A stretch of 64,000 nt of DNA from Amaricoccus sp047275745 (GCF_047275745.1 NZ_JBKQWU010000013.1:1-64000); one strand, 5' to 3'; shown: positions 32,203-41,863, numbered from the stretch's first letter. The notes: a model not told the origin generated them from the sequence alone. Program-made: numbers and translations.

Positions 32203-33093
32203 ATGGAGAGAAAGGGTTTGGGCCGTGGCCTGTCGGCGCTGCTCGCCGACGTGGCCCCGCAGGAGTCCCGGCCGGGTGCTGGGCCGACTGCGCCCGCTGT
32301 TCAGGGCCAGCGCATGATTCCGATCGAACGGATCAAGCCCAATCCCAATCAGCCGCGACGGGACTTCCCGGACAAGGACCTGTACGATCTCGCGGCCTCG
32401 ATCCGGGAACAGGGCGTGATCCAGCCGCTGATTCTGCGGCCGCATCCGTCGGAGCCCGATACCTACGAGATCGTCGCGGGCGAGCGCCGTTGGCGTGCCT
32501 CGCAGATCGCACAGCTGCATGAACTGCCGGCGATCCTCCGGGATCTCGACGATACCCAGGTTCTCGAAATCGCGATCATCGAGAACATTCAGCGCGAGGA
32601 CCTCAACGCCATCGAGGAAGCCCTGGCCTATCGGCAGTTGATGGACCGCTTCGGCCATACGCAGGAACGTCTCGCCGAGGGTCTCGGTAAAAGCCGCAGT
32701 CACATCGCCAATCTGCTTCGTCTGCTCACGCTACCAGAACCGGTGCTCGATCTCGTCCGGACCGGGAAGCTCACCGCTGGGCATGCCCGGGCTCTCGTCA
32801 CGGCTGTGAACCCGGAAGCTCTGGCGCGTCAGGTGATCGAAAAGGATCTTTCGGTTCGCCAGACCGAGCAACTCGCGCGTTCGGTCCTGGGCGCCCCGGC
32901 CCCGGGCAAGGCCATGGCTCAGGCACGGACCAAGGACGCCGACACCCGCGCGCTCGAAGAAGATCTGATGGCCGCCCTGCGATTGAAGGTCTCGATCGAA
33001 CAAAAGGCGGGGAAGCAGGCGGGTGAAGTCAGAATCCGCTATCGCAACCTGGAGGAGCTCGACGGGCTCTGCCAGCTACTGTCGGCGGGATGA
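32203..33093 (+). CDS. parB: Chromosome partitioning protein ParB
   Basis: A protein of 296 residues: an N-terminal ParA-interacting peptide (KGLGRGLSALLAD), the CTP-binding fold with VAGERRWRASQIAQL (GERRxR box) and ENIQREDLNAIEEALAY, a helix-turn-helix that reads parS (LAEGLGKSRSHIANLLRLLTL), and a C-terminal dimerisation domain. It starts 11 bases after parA. The two parS sites lie upstream. Confidence 0.97.
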   Translation: MERKGLGRGLSALLADVAPQESRPGAGPTAPAVQGQRMIPIERIKPNPNQPRRDFPDKDLYDLAASIREQGVIQPLILRPHPSEPDTYEIVAGERRWRASQIAQLHELPAILRDLDDTQVLEIAIIENIQREDLNAIEEALAYRQLMDRFGHTQERLAEGLGKSRSHIANLLRLLTLPEPVLDLVRTGKLTAGHARALVTAVNPEALARQVIEKDLSVRQTEQLARSVLGAPAPGKAMAQARTKDADTRALEEDLMAALRLKVSIEQKAGKQAGEVRIRYRNLEELDGLCQLLSAG

Positions 33094-33150
33094 GGTTCGC
33101 GACGGGCTATCAATCGACCCGGCAGGTTCTAAGAGTCGGCCCGTTGCGAT

Positions 33151-34368
33151 CTAACTGATTGTTAAACAAAGATTTTCAAGGATCGCGTTCAGGACGGGGC
33201 GACCTTTCGCAGCCACACGAACGCGATCAGGCGCGACCTCAAGATATCCATCATCGCTCAGGTTCTTCAATCGGGCCGGGTCGAGATCTTGTCCCGCCAG
33301 CCGCCTGAATCGCCTGGGATCGATCCCCTCGGCAAGCCGCAAGCCCATCAACAGCAGTTCGATCGCACGATCGCCGGGCTCGATCCGCTCGCGGAGCGCA
33401 GTCCCGCCGCCACCTGTCTCCACCGCCGACAGCCACCGCTCCGGGGCCAGCTCCGTTTCCGTTGCCCAGCGCGCGCCTTCGAGCGTCAGCCGTCCATGCG
33501 CGCCTGGCCCGATACCGGCGTAGTCGCCCGCGCGCCAGTAGGTCAGGTTATGCCGTCCCTCCGCGCCCGGCACGGCGTGGTTGGAGGTCTCATAGGCGGG
33601 CAGTCCGGCGTTGTCGCAGATCTCCTGAGTTGCGAAATAGAGATCCGCCGCCAGTGTCTCGTCGGGGAGTCCGCGCAACCGGCCGCGTTTCGCGAGTTCG
33701 CCGAACCGGGTCCCGTCCTCGATCGTCAGCTGATAGAGGGACAGGTGGTCCGCGGCCAGATCGAGCGCGCTTCGCAACTCGCGCCGCCAATCGGCGAGAC
33801 CCTGCCCCTGGCGGGCATAGATCAGATCGAAGCTCACCCTCTCGAAGGTCCGCCGCGCGATCCGGAACGCCGCGAGGGCCTCGTCGACGCTGTGCATCCG
33901 CCCCAGCGCCTTCAGGTCGGCGTCGTTCAAGGCCTGGATACCCATGGACAGCCGGTTGACGCCCGCCGCGCGATAGCCGCGGAACCGCTCGGCCTCGACC
34001 GATGTGGGATTGGCTTCGAGCGTGATCTCCGCGCCCGCGTCCAGATCCCACTCGACCGCGGCCGCGTCGATGATCGCGGCGACCGTTTCCGGGGGCATGA
34101 GACTCGGTGTCCCCCCACCGAAGAAGATGCTCGAAACCCGCCGGCCGCGGGTCACCTCGGCCTCGCGCCGGAGTTCGCGGACCAGCGCCTCGCGCCATCG
34201 CGACTGGTCGATCCCCGCGCGAACATGGCTGTTGAAGTCGCAGTAGGGGCACTTGGCCGCGCAGAACGGCCAGTGAACATAGATCCCGAAACCGCCCGCG
34301 CGCCAATCCTCGGCGGCCGCTTCGCCTTCAGCGGCGGAAGTCCGCGGGTTGATGGAAGCGAGAGTCAC
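33151..34368 (-). CDS. hemW: Haem chaperone HemW (radical-SAM family)
   Basis: A protein of 405 residues with IYVHWPFCAAKCPYCDFNSH (the CxxxCxxC cluster motif in the HemW-specific context) and FFGGGTPSLM. Once annotated as oxygen-independent coproporphyrinogen oxidase, HemW proteins lack the extra cysteine of true HemN and act in haem delivery. The GTG at VTLASIN is chosen for the GGGGAGG site nine bases upstream; a farther ATG overlapping rdgB is possible. It is last in the rph-rdgB-hemW operon. Confidence 0.92.
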   Translation of the reverse strand: MTLASINPRTSAAEGEAAAEDWRAGGFGIYVHWPFCAAKCPYCDFNSHVRAGIDQSRWREALVRELRREAEVTRGRRVSSIFFGGGTPSLMPPETVAAIIDAAAVEWDLDAGAEITLEANPTSVEAERFRGYRAAGVNRLSMGIQALNDADLKALGRMHSVDEALAAFRIARRTFERVSFDLIYARQGQGLADWRRELRSALDLAADHLSLYQLTIEDGTRFGELAKRGRLRGLPDETLAADLYFATQEICDNAGLPAYETSNHAVPGAEGRHNLTYWRAGDYAGIGPGAHGRLTLEGARWATETELAPERWLSAVETGGGGTALRERIEPGDRAIELLLMGLRLAEGIDPRRFRRLAGQDLDPARLKNLSDDGYLEVAPDRVRVAAKGRPVLNAILENLCLTIS

Positions 34369-34406
34369 CGCGGGAGGCCTCCCCGACAGAGCCCGAACCG
34401 AATGGC

Positions 34407-35024
34407 TCAGGCAGGTGCGAGGCAAGCCTCGACAAGTTTCGACAGTGCGCGGGCGCGATGGCTGATCCGGTTCTTCTCGGCGAATCCGATCTCGCCGAGC
34501 GTGGTCTCATACCCATCCGGCTGGAACATGGGGTCATAGCCGTGACCCTCGGCGCCGCGCATCGGCCAGACACAGCGACCCTCCAGCACCCCTTCGAACA
34601 CCTCGTCATGCCCATCGGGCCAGGCCAGCACCAGCGTGGACAGAAACCGCGCCGTCCGCGGTTCCGGCGCCTTCGCCGCCTCCAGCGCCTCCCAGGCCCT
34701 CGTCATCGCCAGCACGAAGTCGCGTCCTGCAGGCGTCTCGGCCCAGTCGGCGGTATGGACCCCGGGGGCGCCATCGAGCCCGTCGATCGCGATGCCGCTG
34801 TCGTCGGCGAGCGCGGGCAGCCCCGCGGCGCGGGCGGCCGCGTGCGCCTTGATCCGGGCATTGCCGATGAAAGTCTGTTCCGTTTCCTCGGGTTCGGGCA
34901 GCCCGAGTTCCGCCGCCGAGACCACCTCCGTTCCGAACGGCGCCAGCAAGGCCCGGATCTCCGCGAGCTTGCCGGCGTTATGGGTGGCGACGACGATCCT
35001 CGGTTCGGTCAGTCGCCGGGTCAC
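34407..35024 (-). CDS. rdgB: dITP/XTP pyrophosphatase RdgB
   Basis: A protein of 205 residues with VVATHNAGKLAEIRALLAPF, ADDSGIAIDGLDGAPGVHTA and GHGYDPMFQPDG, all Ham1/RdgB signatures. It removes inosine and xanthosine triphosphates from the nucleotide pool. The GTG start overlaps the rph stop by 4 bases. Confidence 0.96.
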   Translation of the reverse strand: MTRRLTEPRIVVATHNAGKLAEIRALLAPFGTEVVSAAELGLPEPEETEQTFIGNARIKAHAAARAAGLPALADDSGIAIDGLDGAPGVHTADWAETPAGRDFVLAMTRAWEALEAAKAPEPRTARFLSTLVLAWPDGHDEVFEGVLEGRCVWPMRGAEGHGYDPMFQPDGYETTLGEIGFAEKNRISHRARALSKLVEACLAPA

Positions 35025-35734
35025 GCGATCGCCGCCTTCTGCGCCGCGACCAGTTCGCCGACGCCCTTCTCGGCGAGGTCGAGCAGGAGGCCGAGTTCCG
35101 CGCGGGAGAAGGTCGCGCCCTCCGCGCTGCCCTGGACCTCGATGAGGCCGAGGCTGCCCGTCATCACGAAATTGCCGTCCGTGCCGGCGACGCTGTCCTC
35201 GGCGTAATCGAGATCGAGCACCGGCTGCCCGCCGTAGATCCCGCAACTGACCGCCGCGACATGGGCGGTGATCGGATCGGTCTTAACATCGCCCGCCTTC
35301 AGGAGTTTGTTGACCGCGAGTCTCAGCGCGACCCAGCCCCCGGTGATCGCGGCGCATCGGGTTCCTCCATCGGCCTGGATCACGTCGCAATCGACGGTGA
35401 TCTGGCGTTCCCCGAGTGCCACGCGGTCCACGCCGGCGCGGAGGCTTCGGCCGATCAGCCGCTGGATCTCCTGGGTACGCCCCGACTGCTTGCCCGAAGC
35501 CGCCTCCCGGCGGTTGCGCGTGGTCGTGGCCCTCGGCAGCATGCCGTACTCCGCGGTGACCCAGCCAAGACCGGTCTTGCGCAGGAACGGCGGCACGTTC
35601 TCCTCGATCGATGCGGTGCAGAGAACATGCGTGTCGCCCATGCGGATCAGGCAGGAGCCCTCGGCGTGCCGGGAAATCCCGGTCTCGATGGCAACCGGGC
35701 GCAGGGCATCGGTGGCGCGGCCGGAGGGACGCAT
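35021..35734 (-). CDS. rph: Ribonuclease PH
   Basis: A protein of 237 residues: MRPSGRATDALRPVAIETG, then GWVTAEYGMLPRATTTRNRR and the phosphate-binding region IQADGGTRCAAITGG. It trims tRNA 3' ends phosphorolytically. It is divergent from hrcA with a 209-bp gap and first in the rph-rdgB-hemW operon. Confidence 0.97.
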   Translation of the reverse strand: MRPSGRATDALRPVAIETGISRHAEGSCLIRMGDTHVLCTASIEENVPPFLRKTGLGWVTAEYGMLPRATTTRNRREAASGKQSGRTQEIQRLIGRSLRAGVDRVALGERQITVDCDVIQADGGTRCAAITGGWVALRLAVNKLLKAGDVKTDPITAHVAAVSCGIYGGQPVLDLDYAEDSVAGTDGNFVMTGSLGLIEVQGSAEGATFSRAELGLLLDLAEKGVGELVAAQKAAIA

Positions 35735-35775
35735 GGCAGTTCTCCTTGCAAGTGTCACAGGTCCGGCCATCGGAT

Positions 35776-35804
35776 CTTGCCGGATCGCAATTCGCGCCTC
35801 ATAT
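35776..35804 (+). promoter_or_regulatory. RpoH-type heat-shock promoter candidate for hrcA-grpE
   Basis: CTTG (35776-35779), 18 bases, CTCATAT (35798-35804). The alphaproteobacterial RpoH consensus is CTTG-N17/18-CYTATNT, so one -10 base differs. The predicted start is about 130 nt before hrcA. Confidence 0.45.
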
Positions 35805-35943
35805 CCCGTGGACGGGGTCGCGTCCAGCGCCGGTGGGGTCGCAGGCCGGGCCGCGAGCCTGGTTGCATGGGACAGCGACGAGATCCCGCGATGAAGATTC
35901 CGGCCCGCCTCCCGGCCGCGGCCGCCGCAGCGAAGGAAGACAG

Positions 35944-37029
35944 GTGCCCGCGGTCCCGAAGAACCGTTCTCCCCTGAGCCAGATGAGCGACCGCGGCCGC
36001 GAGGTGTTTCGCCGGCTCGTCGAAGCCTATCTCGAGACCGGGGAGCCCGTCGGTTCCCGCACCCTGTCGCGGAGCGTCTCCGAGAACGTATCGGCGGCGA
36101 CCATCCGCAACGTGATGCAGGATCTCGAAATGCTCGGGCTGCTCGACAGTCCGCATGTCTCGGCCGGCCGTATTCCGACCCAGATGGGTCTGCGGCTGTT
36201 CGTGGACGGCATCCTCGAGGTCGGCGACATCGGTCAGTCGGAACGGGCGGAGATCGAGCGGGGGCTCGGCCGCGGCGACTCCGACCTGCCGACCATCCTC
36301 GACCGCGCCGGCGACATGCTCTCGGGCTTGACCCACGGTGCGAGCCTGGTGCTGGCGCCGAAGCAGGAAGCGCCGATCCGGCATATCGAGTTCGTCTCGC
36401 TCGGGAATGACCGCGCGCTCGTGGTGCTGGTGACCGGCGACGGCCAGGTCGAGAACCGGGTCTTCGAGCCACCGATGGGTCTCACCCCAGCGGCGATGCG
36501 GCAGGCGGCGAATTTCCTGAACGCCATCCTTCAGGGACGCACGCTCGGCGAGATGCGCGGCGTCGTCGCGTCCGAGATCACCCGGCGCCGGGCGGAACTC
36601 GACGCGCTCGCCGCGGATCTGGTCGAGGACGGCACGGCGGTCTGGGCGACCGACGAGGGCGACGGCTCGCGCGACCGGCTGATCGTGCGGGGCCGGGCCA
36701 ATCTGCTCGAAGGAACGCCCGACGCCGAGCAGCTCGAACGCATCCGCGGCCTCTTCGACGATCTCGAACGCAAGCGCGATCTGGCCCAGCTTCTCGAACT
36801 GACCGAGGGCGGCGACGGCGTCCGGGTCTTCATCGGCTCGGAGAACAAGCTTTTCTCACTTTCCGGTTCCTCTCTCGTCGTGTCTCCCTATATGAATGCG
36901 GACCGAAAGATCATCGGCGCGGTAGGGGTCATCGGGCCGACGCGGCTCAACTATGGCAGGATCGTGCCGATCGTTGATTACACGGCGCAACTGGTCGGCC
37001 GGCTGGTTTCGAGCCGGAGCAAGGGCTAG
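35944..37029 (+). CDS. hrcA: Heat-inducible transcription repressor HrcA
   Basis: A protein of 361 residues: an N-terminal winged helix (REVFRRLVEAYLETGEPVGS ... VSAATIRNVMQDLEMLGLL), a GAF-like middle domain and a C-terminal dimerisation segment with ADRKIIGAVGVIGPTRLNYG. HrcA binds CIRCE elements at groESL promoters; I see no CIRCE here. The GTG start has GAAGGA six bases before it; MSDRGREV 13 codons on is an alternative. It is followed by grpE after 11 bases. Confidence 0.95.
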   Translation: MPAVPKNRSPLSQMSDRGREVFRRLVEAYLETGEPVGSRTLSRSVSENVSAATIRNVMQDLEMLGLLDSPHVSAGRIPTQMGLRLFVDGILEVGDIGQSERAEIERGLGRGDSDLPTILDRAGDMLSGLTHGASLVLAPKQEAPIRHIEFVSLGNDRALVVLVTGDGQVENRVFEPPMGLTPAAMRQAANFLNAILQGRTLGEMRGVVASEITRRRAELDALAADLVEDGTAVWATDEGDGSRDRLIVRGRANLLEGTPDAEQLERIRGLFDDLERKRDLAQLLELTEGGDGVRVFIGSENKLFSLSGSSLVVSPYMNADRKIIGAVGVIGPTRLNYGRIVPIVDYTAQLVGRLVSSRSKG

Positions 37030-37040
37030 GACGGAAGAAC

Positions 37041-37628
37041 ATGGCGAAAGACAAGAACAAGCATGATCTCGAGGAGCAGTTTCTCGACGATCCGGAAAAT
37101 CTCTTCGAGGAAGAGGATTACGAGCCGGACGCCGAGGAAATCGCGGCCGACGAGACGAGCGCGCTTCGCGCCGAGGTGGCCGAGCTGAAGGACCGGCTGC
37201 TGCGCAGCCTCGCCGAGGCGGAGAACCTCCGCAAGCGGGCCGAGCGGGAGCGGCGCGACGCCGAGATCTATGGCGCGACGCGTCTCGCGCGCGATCTCCT
37301 CGGCGTGCATGACAATTTCGACCGGGCGCTCGGCAATGTGACCGACGCGGTGCGCGAGGCGGCGCCCGGGCTGATCGAGGGGATCGAGCTTACGCAGCGC
37401 GGCCTGCTCTCGGCCTTCGAGAAGAACAAGATCGTGAAGATCAGCCCCGCCGCCGGCGACCGGTTCGATCCGAAGCTGCATCAGGCGATGTTCGAGGCGC
37501 CGGTGCCCGGCACCAAGGCCGGGGACATCATTCAGGTGATGGGCGAGGGCTTCATGATCGGCGAACGGCTGCTCCGCCCCGCCCAGGTCGGCGTCTCCTC
37601 CGGAGGGCCCGCCGTCCCGCCCAAGTAG
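37041..37628 (+). CDS. grpE: Nucleotide exchange factor GrpE
   Basis: A protein of 195 residues: an acidic N-terminus, a long coiled coil (TSALRAEVAELKDRLLRSLA) and a beta domain with FDPKLHQAMFEAPVPG and GEGFMIGERLLRPAQVGVS. It exchanges ADP on DnaK, encoded 8 kb away. It shares the hrcA operon. Confidence 0.96.
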   Translation: MAKDKNKHDLEEQFLDDPENLFEEEDYEPDAEEIAADETSALRAEVAELKDRLLRSLAEAENLRKRAERERRDAEIYGATRLARDLLGVHDNFDRALGNVTDAVREAAPGLIEGIELTQRGLLSAFEKNKIVKISPAAGDRFDPKLHQAMFEAPVPGTKAGDIIQVMGEGFMIGERLLRPAQVGVSSGGPAVPPK

Positions 37629-37654
37629 CCCGATCCGAGTAGCGCCACGCAAGG

Positions 37655-37680
37655 AGGCGGACGTTTCCGTCCGCCTTCTC
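37655..37680. terminator. Bidirectional terminator between grpE and dedA
   Basis: AGGCGGACG/CGTCCGCCT forms a 9-bp stem with a TTTC loop, followed by TTCTCC on the plus strand and TCCTTG on the minus strand. It separates two convergent genes. Confidence 0.65.
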
Positions 37681-37682
37681 CC

Positions 37683-38300
37683 TCACCGCCGCCCGCGCCC
37701 GAATGCCCACCCGAATGCCCAGGCGAGCAGCAGGACGAGGATCAGCCCTGGCACCACGACCGCGGCGATGAGCCCGAGGTGGTGCCAGATCCAGGGCAGC
37801 GCGTCCGCCTCGCGGCCCAGCCGGTAGGCAAGCGTGGTCCAGACCCCGACCCAGAGCGCCGCGCCCACGACATTCGCGGCGAGGAAATGCGTCCAGGGCA
37901 TCCGGCTCGTGCCGGCGACAAGGCCGTTCAACTGCCGCAGCAGTACGACGAAGCGCGCGACGACGACGATGATCGGCCCGCGCCGGCGCATGATGTCCTC
38001 GGCCCTGGCGACCGCGGCCTCGGTGATGCCGAACCGTCTCCCGTAGCGCAGGATTACCGGCCGTCCGAACTTGCGACCGATCAGATAGCCGATGTTGTCG
38101 CCGAGCACGGACCCGAGGAAGGCGGCGAGCGCGACGTGCACGATCGAGACCTTGCCGAGCGCGGCCCCGGCCGCCGCCGCGACGATCGCCGATTCCCCGG
38201 GCAGAGGCCCGCCGAGGGATTCGAGCGTGACGGTCACGAACAGCGCCGCGACGCCGTATTCGGCCAGCAGCTGCTCGAATCCCGCCAGGAACCCGCTCAC
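37683..38300 (-). CDS. DedA-family membrane protein
   Basis: A protein of 205 residues with several membrane helices and the DedA/VTT signature: ESLGGPLPGESAIVAAAAGA, then LGDNIGYLIGRKFGRP and RFVVLLRQLNGLVAGTSRM. DedA proteins include undecaprenyl-phosphate and phospholipid transporters. The C-terminal WAFGWAFG comes from an 11-bp DNA duplication (37699 and 37711). It overlaps mutS by 4 bases. Confidence 0.9.
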   Translation of the reverse strand: MSGFLAGFEQLLAEYGVAALFVTVTLESLGGPLPGESAIVAAAAGAALGKVSIVHVALAAFLGSVLGDNIGYLIGRKFGRPVILRYGRRFGITEAAVARAEDIMRRRGPIIVVVARFVVLLRQLNGLVAGTSRMPWTHFLAANVVGAALWVGVWTTLAYRLGREADALPWIWHHLGLIAAVVVPGLILVLLLAWAFGWAFGRGRR

Positions 38301-40957
38301 CCGAGCAGGCCTTTCAACTCGTAGACCAGTGCCAGCGCGTCCCGCGGCGTGAGATTGTCCGGATGCACCGCCCGCAGCCGTTCCTCCGCGGGCGAGCCTT
38401 CGCGCACCTCTGGCGCGGGCTCCGGGGCGGGCGACCGCGCCGCGAGGCTGAAGAGCGGCAGGTCGTCGACCAGCGCCTTCGCCTTGCCGCCCGGCTCGCG
38501 CTCACCCTGTTCGAGCGCGTCGAGCACCACCCGCGCGCGGTTCACCACCGCCTTCGGGAGCCCGGCGAGACGGGCGACCTGCACGCCGTAGGACCGATCG
38601 GCGGCGCCCTCCCGGACCTCGTGCAGGAAAATGACCTCGCCCTCCCATTCCCGGACCGCGACCGTGGCGTTGCGGAGCCCGGCGAGCTTCTCCGCCAGCG
38701 CGGTCAGCTCGTGGTAATGCGTGGCGAAGAGCGCCCGGCAGCGATTTGTGTCATGCAGGTGTTCGAGCGTCGCCCAGGCGATCGAGAGCCCGTCATAGGT
38801 CGCCGTGCCGCGGCCGATCTCATCGAGGATGACGAGCGCGCGTTCGCCGGCCTGGTTCAGGATCGCCGCCGTCTCCACCATCTCGACCATGAAGGTCGAC
38901 CGGCCGCGGGCAAGGTCATCGGCCGCGCCGACGCGGCTGAAGAGCTGGTCTACCACGCCGATCCGCGCCCGCGCCGCCGGCACATAGGCCCCGACCTGTG
39001 CCAACAGCGCGATCAGCGCGTTCTGGCGCAGGAAGGTGGATTTGCCCGCCATGTTCGGCCCGGTCAGGAGCCAGATCGGCCGCGCCCCGGGCCCATCCGC
39101 CGCGAGATCGCAATCATTGGCGACGAAGCTCGCTCCCTCGCGGGCCAGCGCCTGTTCGACCACCGGATGCCGGCCGCCCGTGATCTCGAAGCCCCGGCTC
39201 TCATCGACCTCCGGACGTGCCCAGTCGCGGTCGATCGCGAGATCGGCGAGCCCCGCCGCCAGGTCGATTTCGGCGAGCGCCCGGGCCACCTCGGCGACCG
39301 GGCCGGAGCGCTCCAGCACCGCGCGGCGGAGATCCGCGAAGATCCGCCGCTCCAGATCGAGCGCATGGCCGCCGGCGTTCAGGATCTTCGTCTCGATCTC
39401 CGCGAGCGCGAGCGTCGTGAACCGGACCGCATTCGCCGTGGTCTGCCGGTGCTTGAAGGTTTCGCTGAGCGGTTCCGCGAGCATCTTCTGGGCGTGCGTG
39501 GCCGGGGTCTCGACGAAATAGCCGAGGACGTTGTTGTGCTTCACCTTGAGCGCGTTGATGCCCGAGAGGCCGACATATTCGGTCTGGAGCCCGGCGATCA
39601 CGCCGCGGCCCTCGTCCCTGAGCCGCCGCGTCTCGTCGAGTTCCGGCTCGAACCCCGCCGCGACACAGCCGCCGTCGCGGAGCAGGAGCGGCGGTTCGGC
39701 GACGAGCGCCGCGGCGAGAAGGTGCGCGAGCTCCTCATGCCCGCCGAGCGCGGCGACCGCCCTGCCCAGCGTCTCGGGCAGATCGGCCGCGGAGAGAGTG
39801 CCGATGAGCTTCCCGGCCTCGGCCAGCCCGTCGCGGATCGCGCCGAGATCCCGGGGACCGCCCCGGTCGAGCGCGAGCCGCGACAGCGCGCGTTCGATGT
39901 CGGGCACGCGCCGCAGCCGCTCGCGCGCCGCCCGCGCCGTCTCGGGCGCCTCCACGAAGAATGCGACGGCCGCCTGCCGCCCGCGGATGGTCGGCACATG
40001 CGCGGAAGGCGCGTTCAGGCGAAGCTCGAGCAGCCGCGCGCCGCCGCCCGTCACCGTCCGGTCGATGGCCGCGATCAGCGATCCGTCACGGCCGCCCGAG
40101 AGAGCGCGCGTCAGCTCCAGATTGCGGCGCGTCGCGGCGTCGATACGCATCAGGCCCCCGGCGGTCTCCCGCGCGGGCGGGCGCAGGAGCGGCAGCCGGC
40201 CCTTCTGTGTCAGTTCGAGATAGTCGATGATCCCGCCGAGCGCCGCGATCTCCACGCGCTCGAAAGCCGCGAAGCCTTCGAGCGACGCGACGCCGTAAAG
40301 CGCGCCGATCCGCGCCTCGGCGGCCGTGGAATCGAAACTCGCGCGCGCGAGCGGCGTCGTCACCGCGCCCGCCTCGGCGATGAGCCCGTCGAGATCAGGC
40401 TCCAGATGATCGGGCACCAGCACCTCGCGCGGTGCGATCCGGGCCAGCATCGGCCCGAGGGTCACGCGCGCGCAGGGTGCCACGGTCACATCGCCGGTCG
40501 AGACATCGACCCAGGCGATCGCCCCCTCGCCGCGGATCTCCGCGAAAGCGGCGAGGAAATTGTTGCGCCGCGAATCGAGCAGGCTGTCCTCGGTGAGCGT
40601 CCCCGGCGTCACGAGCCGCGTCACCTCGCGCCGGACCACCGATTTCGACCCGCGCTTCTTCGCCTCGGCGGGGTCCTCCATCTGCTCGCAGACCGCGACC
40701 CGGAAGCCTTTCCGGATCAGCGTGAGCAGGTAGCCCTCCGCCGAATGCGCCGGGACGCCGCACATCGGTATGTCGCGCCCGAGATGCTGACCGCGTTTGG
40801 TCAGTGCGATATCGAGCGCGGCGGCCGCGGCCTCGGCATCCTCGAAGAACATCTCGTAGAAATCGCCCATCCGGTAGAAGAGCAGCGCGTCGGGATGATC
40901 CGCCTTGATGGCGAGATACTGCGCCATCATCGGCGAGACGGGGCTCTCGGCGGTCAC
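38297..40957 (-). CDS. mutS: DNA mismatch repair protein MutS
   Basis: A protein of 886 residues, full length. The mismatch-binding start is PMMAQYLAIKADHPDALLFYRMGDFYEMF with the Phe-x-Glu motif region (DFYEMFFEDA). The ATPase near residue 631 reads GPNMAGKSTFLRQNALIALL, with Walker B ERALVILDEIGRGTATYDGLS. It recognises mismatches and recruits MutL. The downstream dedA overlaps it by 4 bases. Confidence 0.97.
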   Translation of the reverse strand: MTAESPVSPMMAQYLAIKADHPDALLFYRMGDFYEMFFEDAEAAAAALDIALTKRGQHLGRDIPMCGVPAHSAEGYLLTLIRKGFRVAVCEQMEDPAEAKKRGSKSVVRREVTRLVTPGTLTEDSLLDSRRNNFLAAFAEIRGEGAIAWVDVSTGDVTVAPCARVTLGPMLARIAPREVLVPDHLEPDLDGLIAEAGAVTTPLARASFDSTAAEARIGALYGVASLEGFAAFERVEIAALGGIIDYLELTQKGRLPLLRPPARETAGGLMRIDAATRRNLELTRALSGGRDGSLIAAIDRTVTGGGARLLELRLNAPSAHVPTIRGRQAAVAFFVEAPETARAARERLRRVPDIERALSRLALDRGGPRDLGAIRDGLAEAGKLIGTLSAADLPETLGRAVAALGGHEELAHLLAAALVAEPPLLLRDGGCVAAGFEPELDETRRLRDEGRGVIAGLQTEYVGLSGINALKVKHNNVLGYFVETPATHAQKMLAEPLSETFKHRQTTANAVRFTTLALAEIETKILNAGGHALDLERRIFADLRRAVLERSGPVAEVARALAEIDLAAGLADLAIDRDWARPEVDESRGFEITGGRHPVVEQALAREGASFVANDCDLAADGPGARPIWLLTGPNMAGKSTFLRQNALIALLAQVGAYVPAARARIGVVDQLFSRVGAADDLARGRSTFMVEMVETAAILNQAGERALVILDEIGRGTATYDGLSIAWATLEHLHDTNRCRALFATHYHELTALAEKLAGLRNATVAVREWEGEVIFLHEVREGAADRSYGVQVARLAGLPKAVVNRARVVLDALEQGEREPGGKAKALVDDLPLFSLAARSPAPEPAPEVREGSPAEERLRAVHPDNLTPRDALALVYELKGLLG

Positions 40958-41328
40958 GAAGTTCCTCCGGACTTTGGAGAGATCCGTCTACCGGCTGGCG
41001 CGACGCTTGGAAAGGGGCCGACAGGGGTCGCGGGTCGTCCGATCCGCGCGGGCGGCGATCGGGCGGCGATCGGGCGGAGTGTCGTCCGGAAACCTCACCC
41101 GGTCACGCTTGTGCGCCGCGTCATCCCCGGCGCGATTCAGCCGCGGGGGCGCGTCGGATGCCCTCGCCCGCTGGATCATACTCGTCCTTCGCGTAAAAAT
41201 CGGGCAGAACATGCAAGCTGAAGCCAGAAACACAGCCTCCCGGTAGAATCTTCGTTGACTCGGAGTAAACAACCGGCGAAGTCGGGAGGGGTCGGTTCGT
41301 GTCCGCTCGTACCAAGGGAGTATCGAGT
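40958..41328. other. Gap upstream of mutS and the frameshifted gene
   Basis: The gap should hold the divergent mutS promoter and the promoter of the exported-protein gene. An 11-bp tandem repeat (CGGCGATCGGG at 41053-41063 and 41064-41074) is visible. The last 150 bases become AT-richer. No gene is seen. Confidence 0.5.
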
Positions 41329-41863
41329 ATGATGAAGTCCTTCGCAGCCGCGCTCCTGATGGGCGCCGCTTCGCTGATGCCGGTCTCGGGCCTCGCAGCC
41401 ACCGTCATCTCCGGTGAGACGCAGCTCTTCGAGGCGAAGATCCTGCGTCCGGGCGAGACCTGGACGACCTCCTATACCGTGAACGCGCCGGACAGGTTCG
41501 TCCTCGACCTCGCCTTCTCGGGGACGGGATTCAGCGGAGGCGAGGATCTGTCGCGCGTGCGGTTCGGAATCGACGTGGCGGATACCTCCTACGGCTTCTA
41601 TTCGGGAACCTCGCCCATCTCCTTTCGCGGGCGGCGTGATCAATGACGTGAGCATTTCCGCCCCGTTCTCGATCATCTATTACCTCGACGCCGCGGCTCA
41701 GCACGCGACCGGTGTCACCTTCACCGGCAGCCTGTCGCCGGTCCAGGTGCCGGAGATCGGCGCGGAGGGTGCCTTGCCCGCCGTCTTCCTCGTCCTCGGG
41801 AGCATCGCCGTTATGACCGGTTCGATCCGTCGCCGGGACGCGCGGCGCCTGGCCGTCGCGTAG
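41329..41863 (+). pseudogene. Exported protein with sorting-signal-like C-terminus, frameshifted
   Basis: The first frame (MMKSFAAALLMGAASLMPVS ... LAA signal peptide) runs to a TGA at 41643-41645, ending in a spurious RGRRDQ. In the next frame the protein continues as FAGGVINDVSISAPFSIIYY to residue LAVA at 41863. Removing one T in CCTTTCG (41621-41627) would restore one protein of about 177 residues. Its end, VPEIGAEGALPAVFLVLGSI followed by Arg-rich residues, has the motif-helix-basic plan of PEP-CTERM/VPLPA-CTERM sorting signals. It is either a true frameshift mutation or a sequencing error. GGGAG precedes the ATG by nine bases. Confidence 0.65.

Noticed and set aside
33094..33150. Terminator between parB and hemW
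   Set aside because: Only a weak imperfect inverted repeat (GCGACGGGC/GCCCGTTGC) with a long loop and no T-run.
35021..35220. rRNA, CRISPR or prophage features anywhere in the window
   Set aside because: No spacer-repeat periodicity, rRNA signature or phage structural genes were seen; this interval is merely the end of rph and the remark applies to the whole window.
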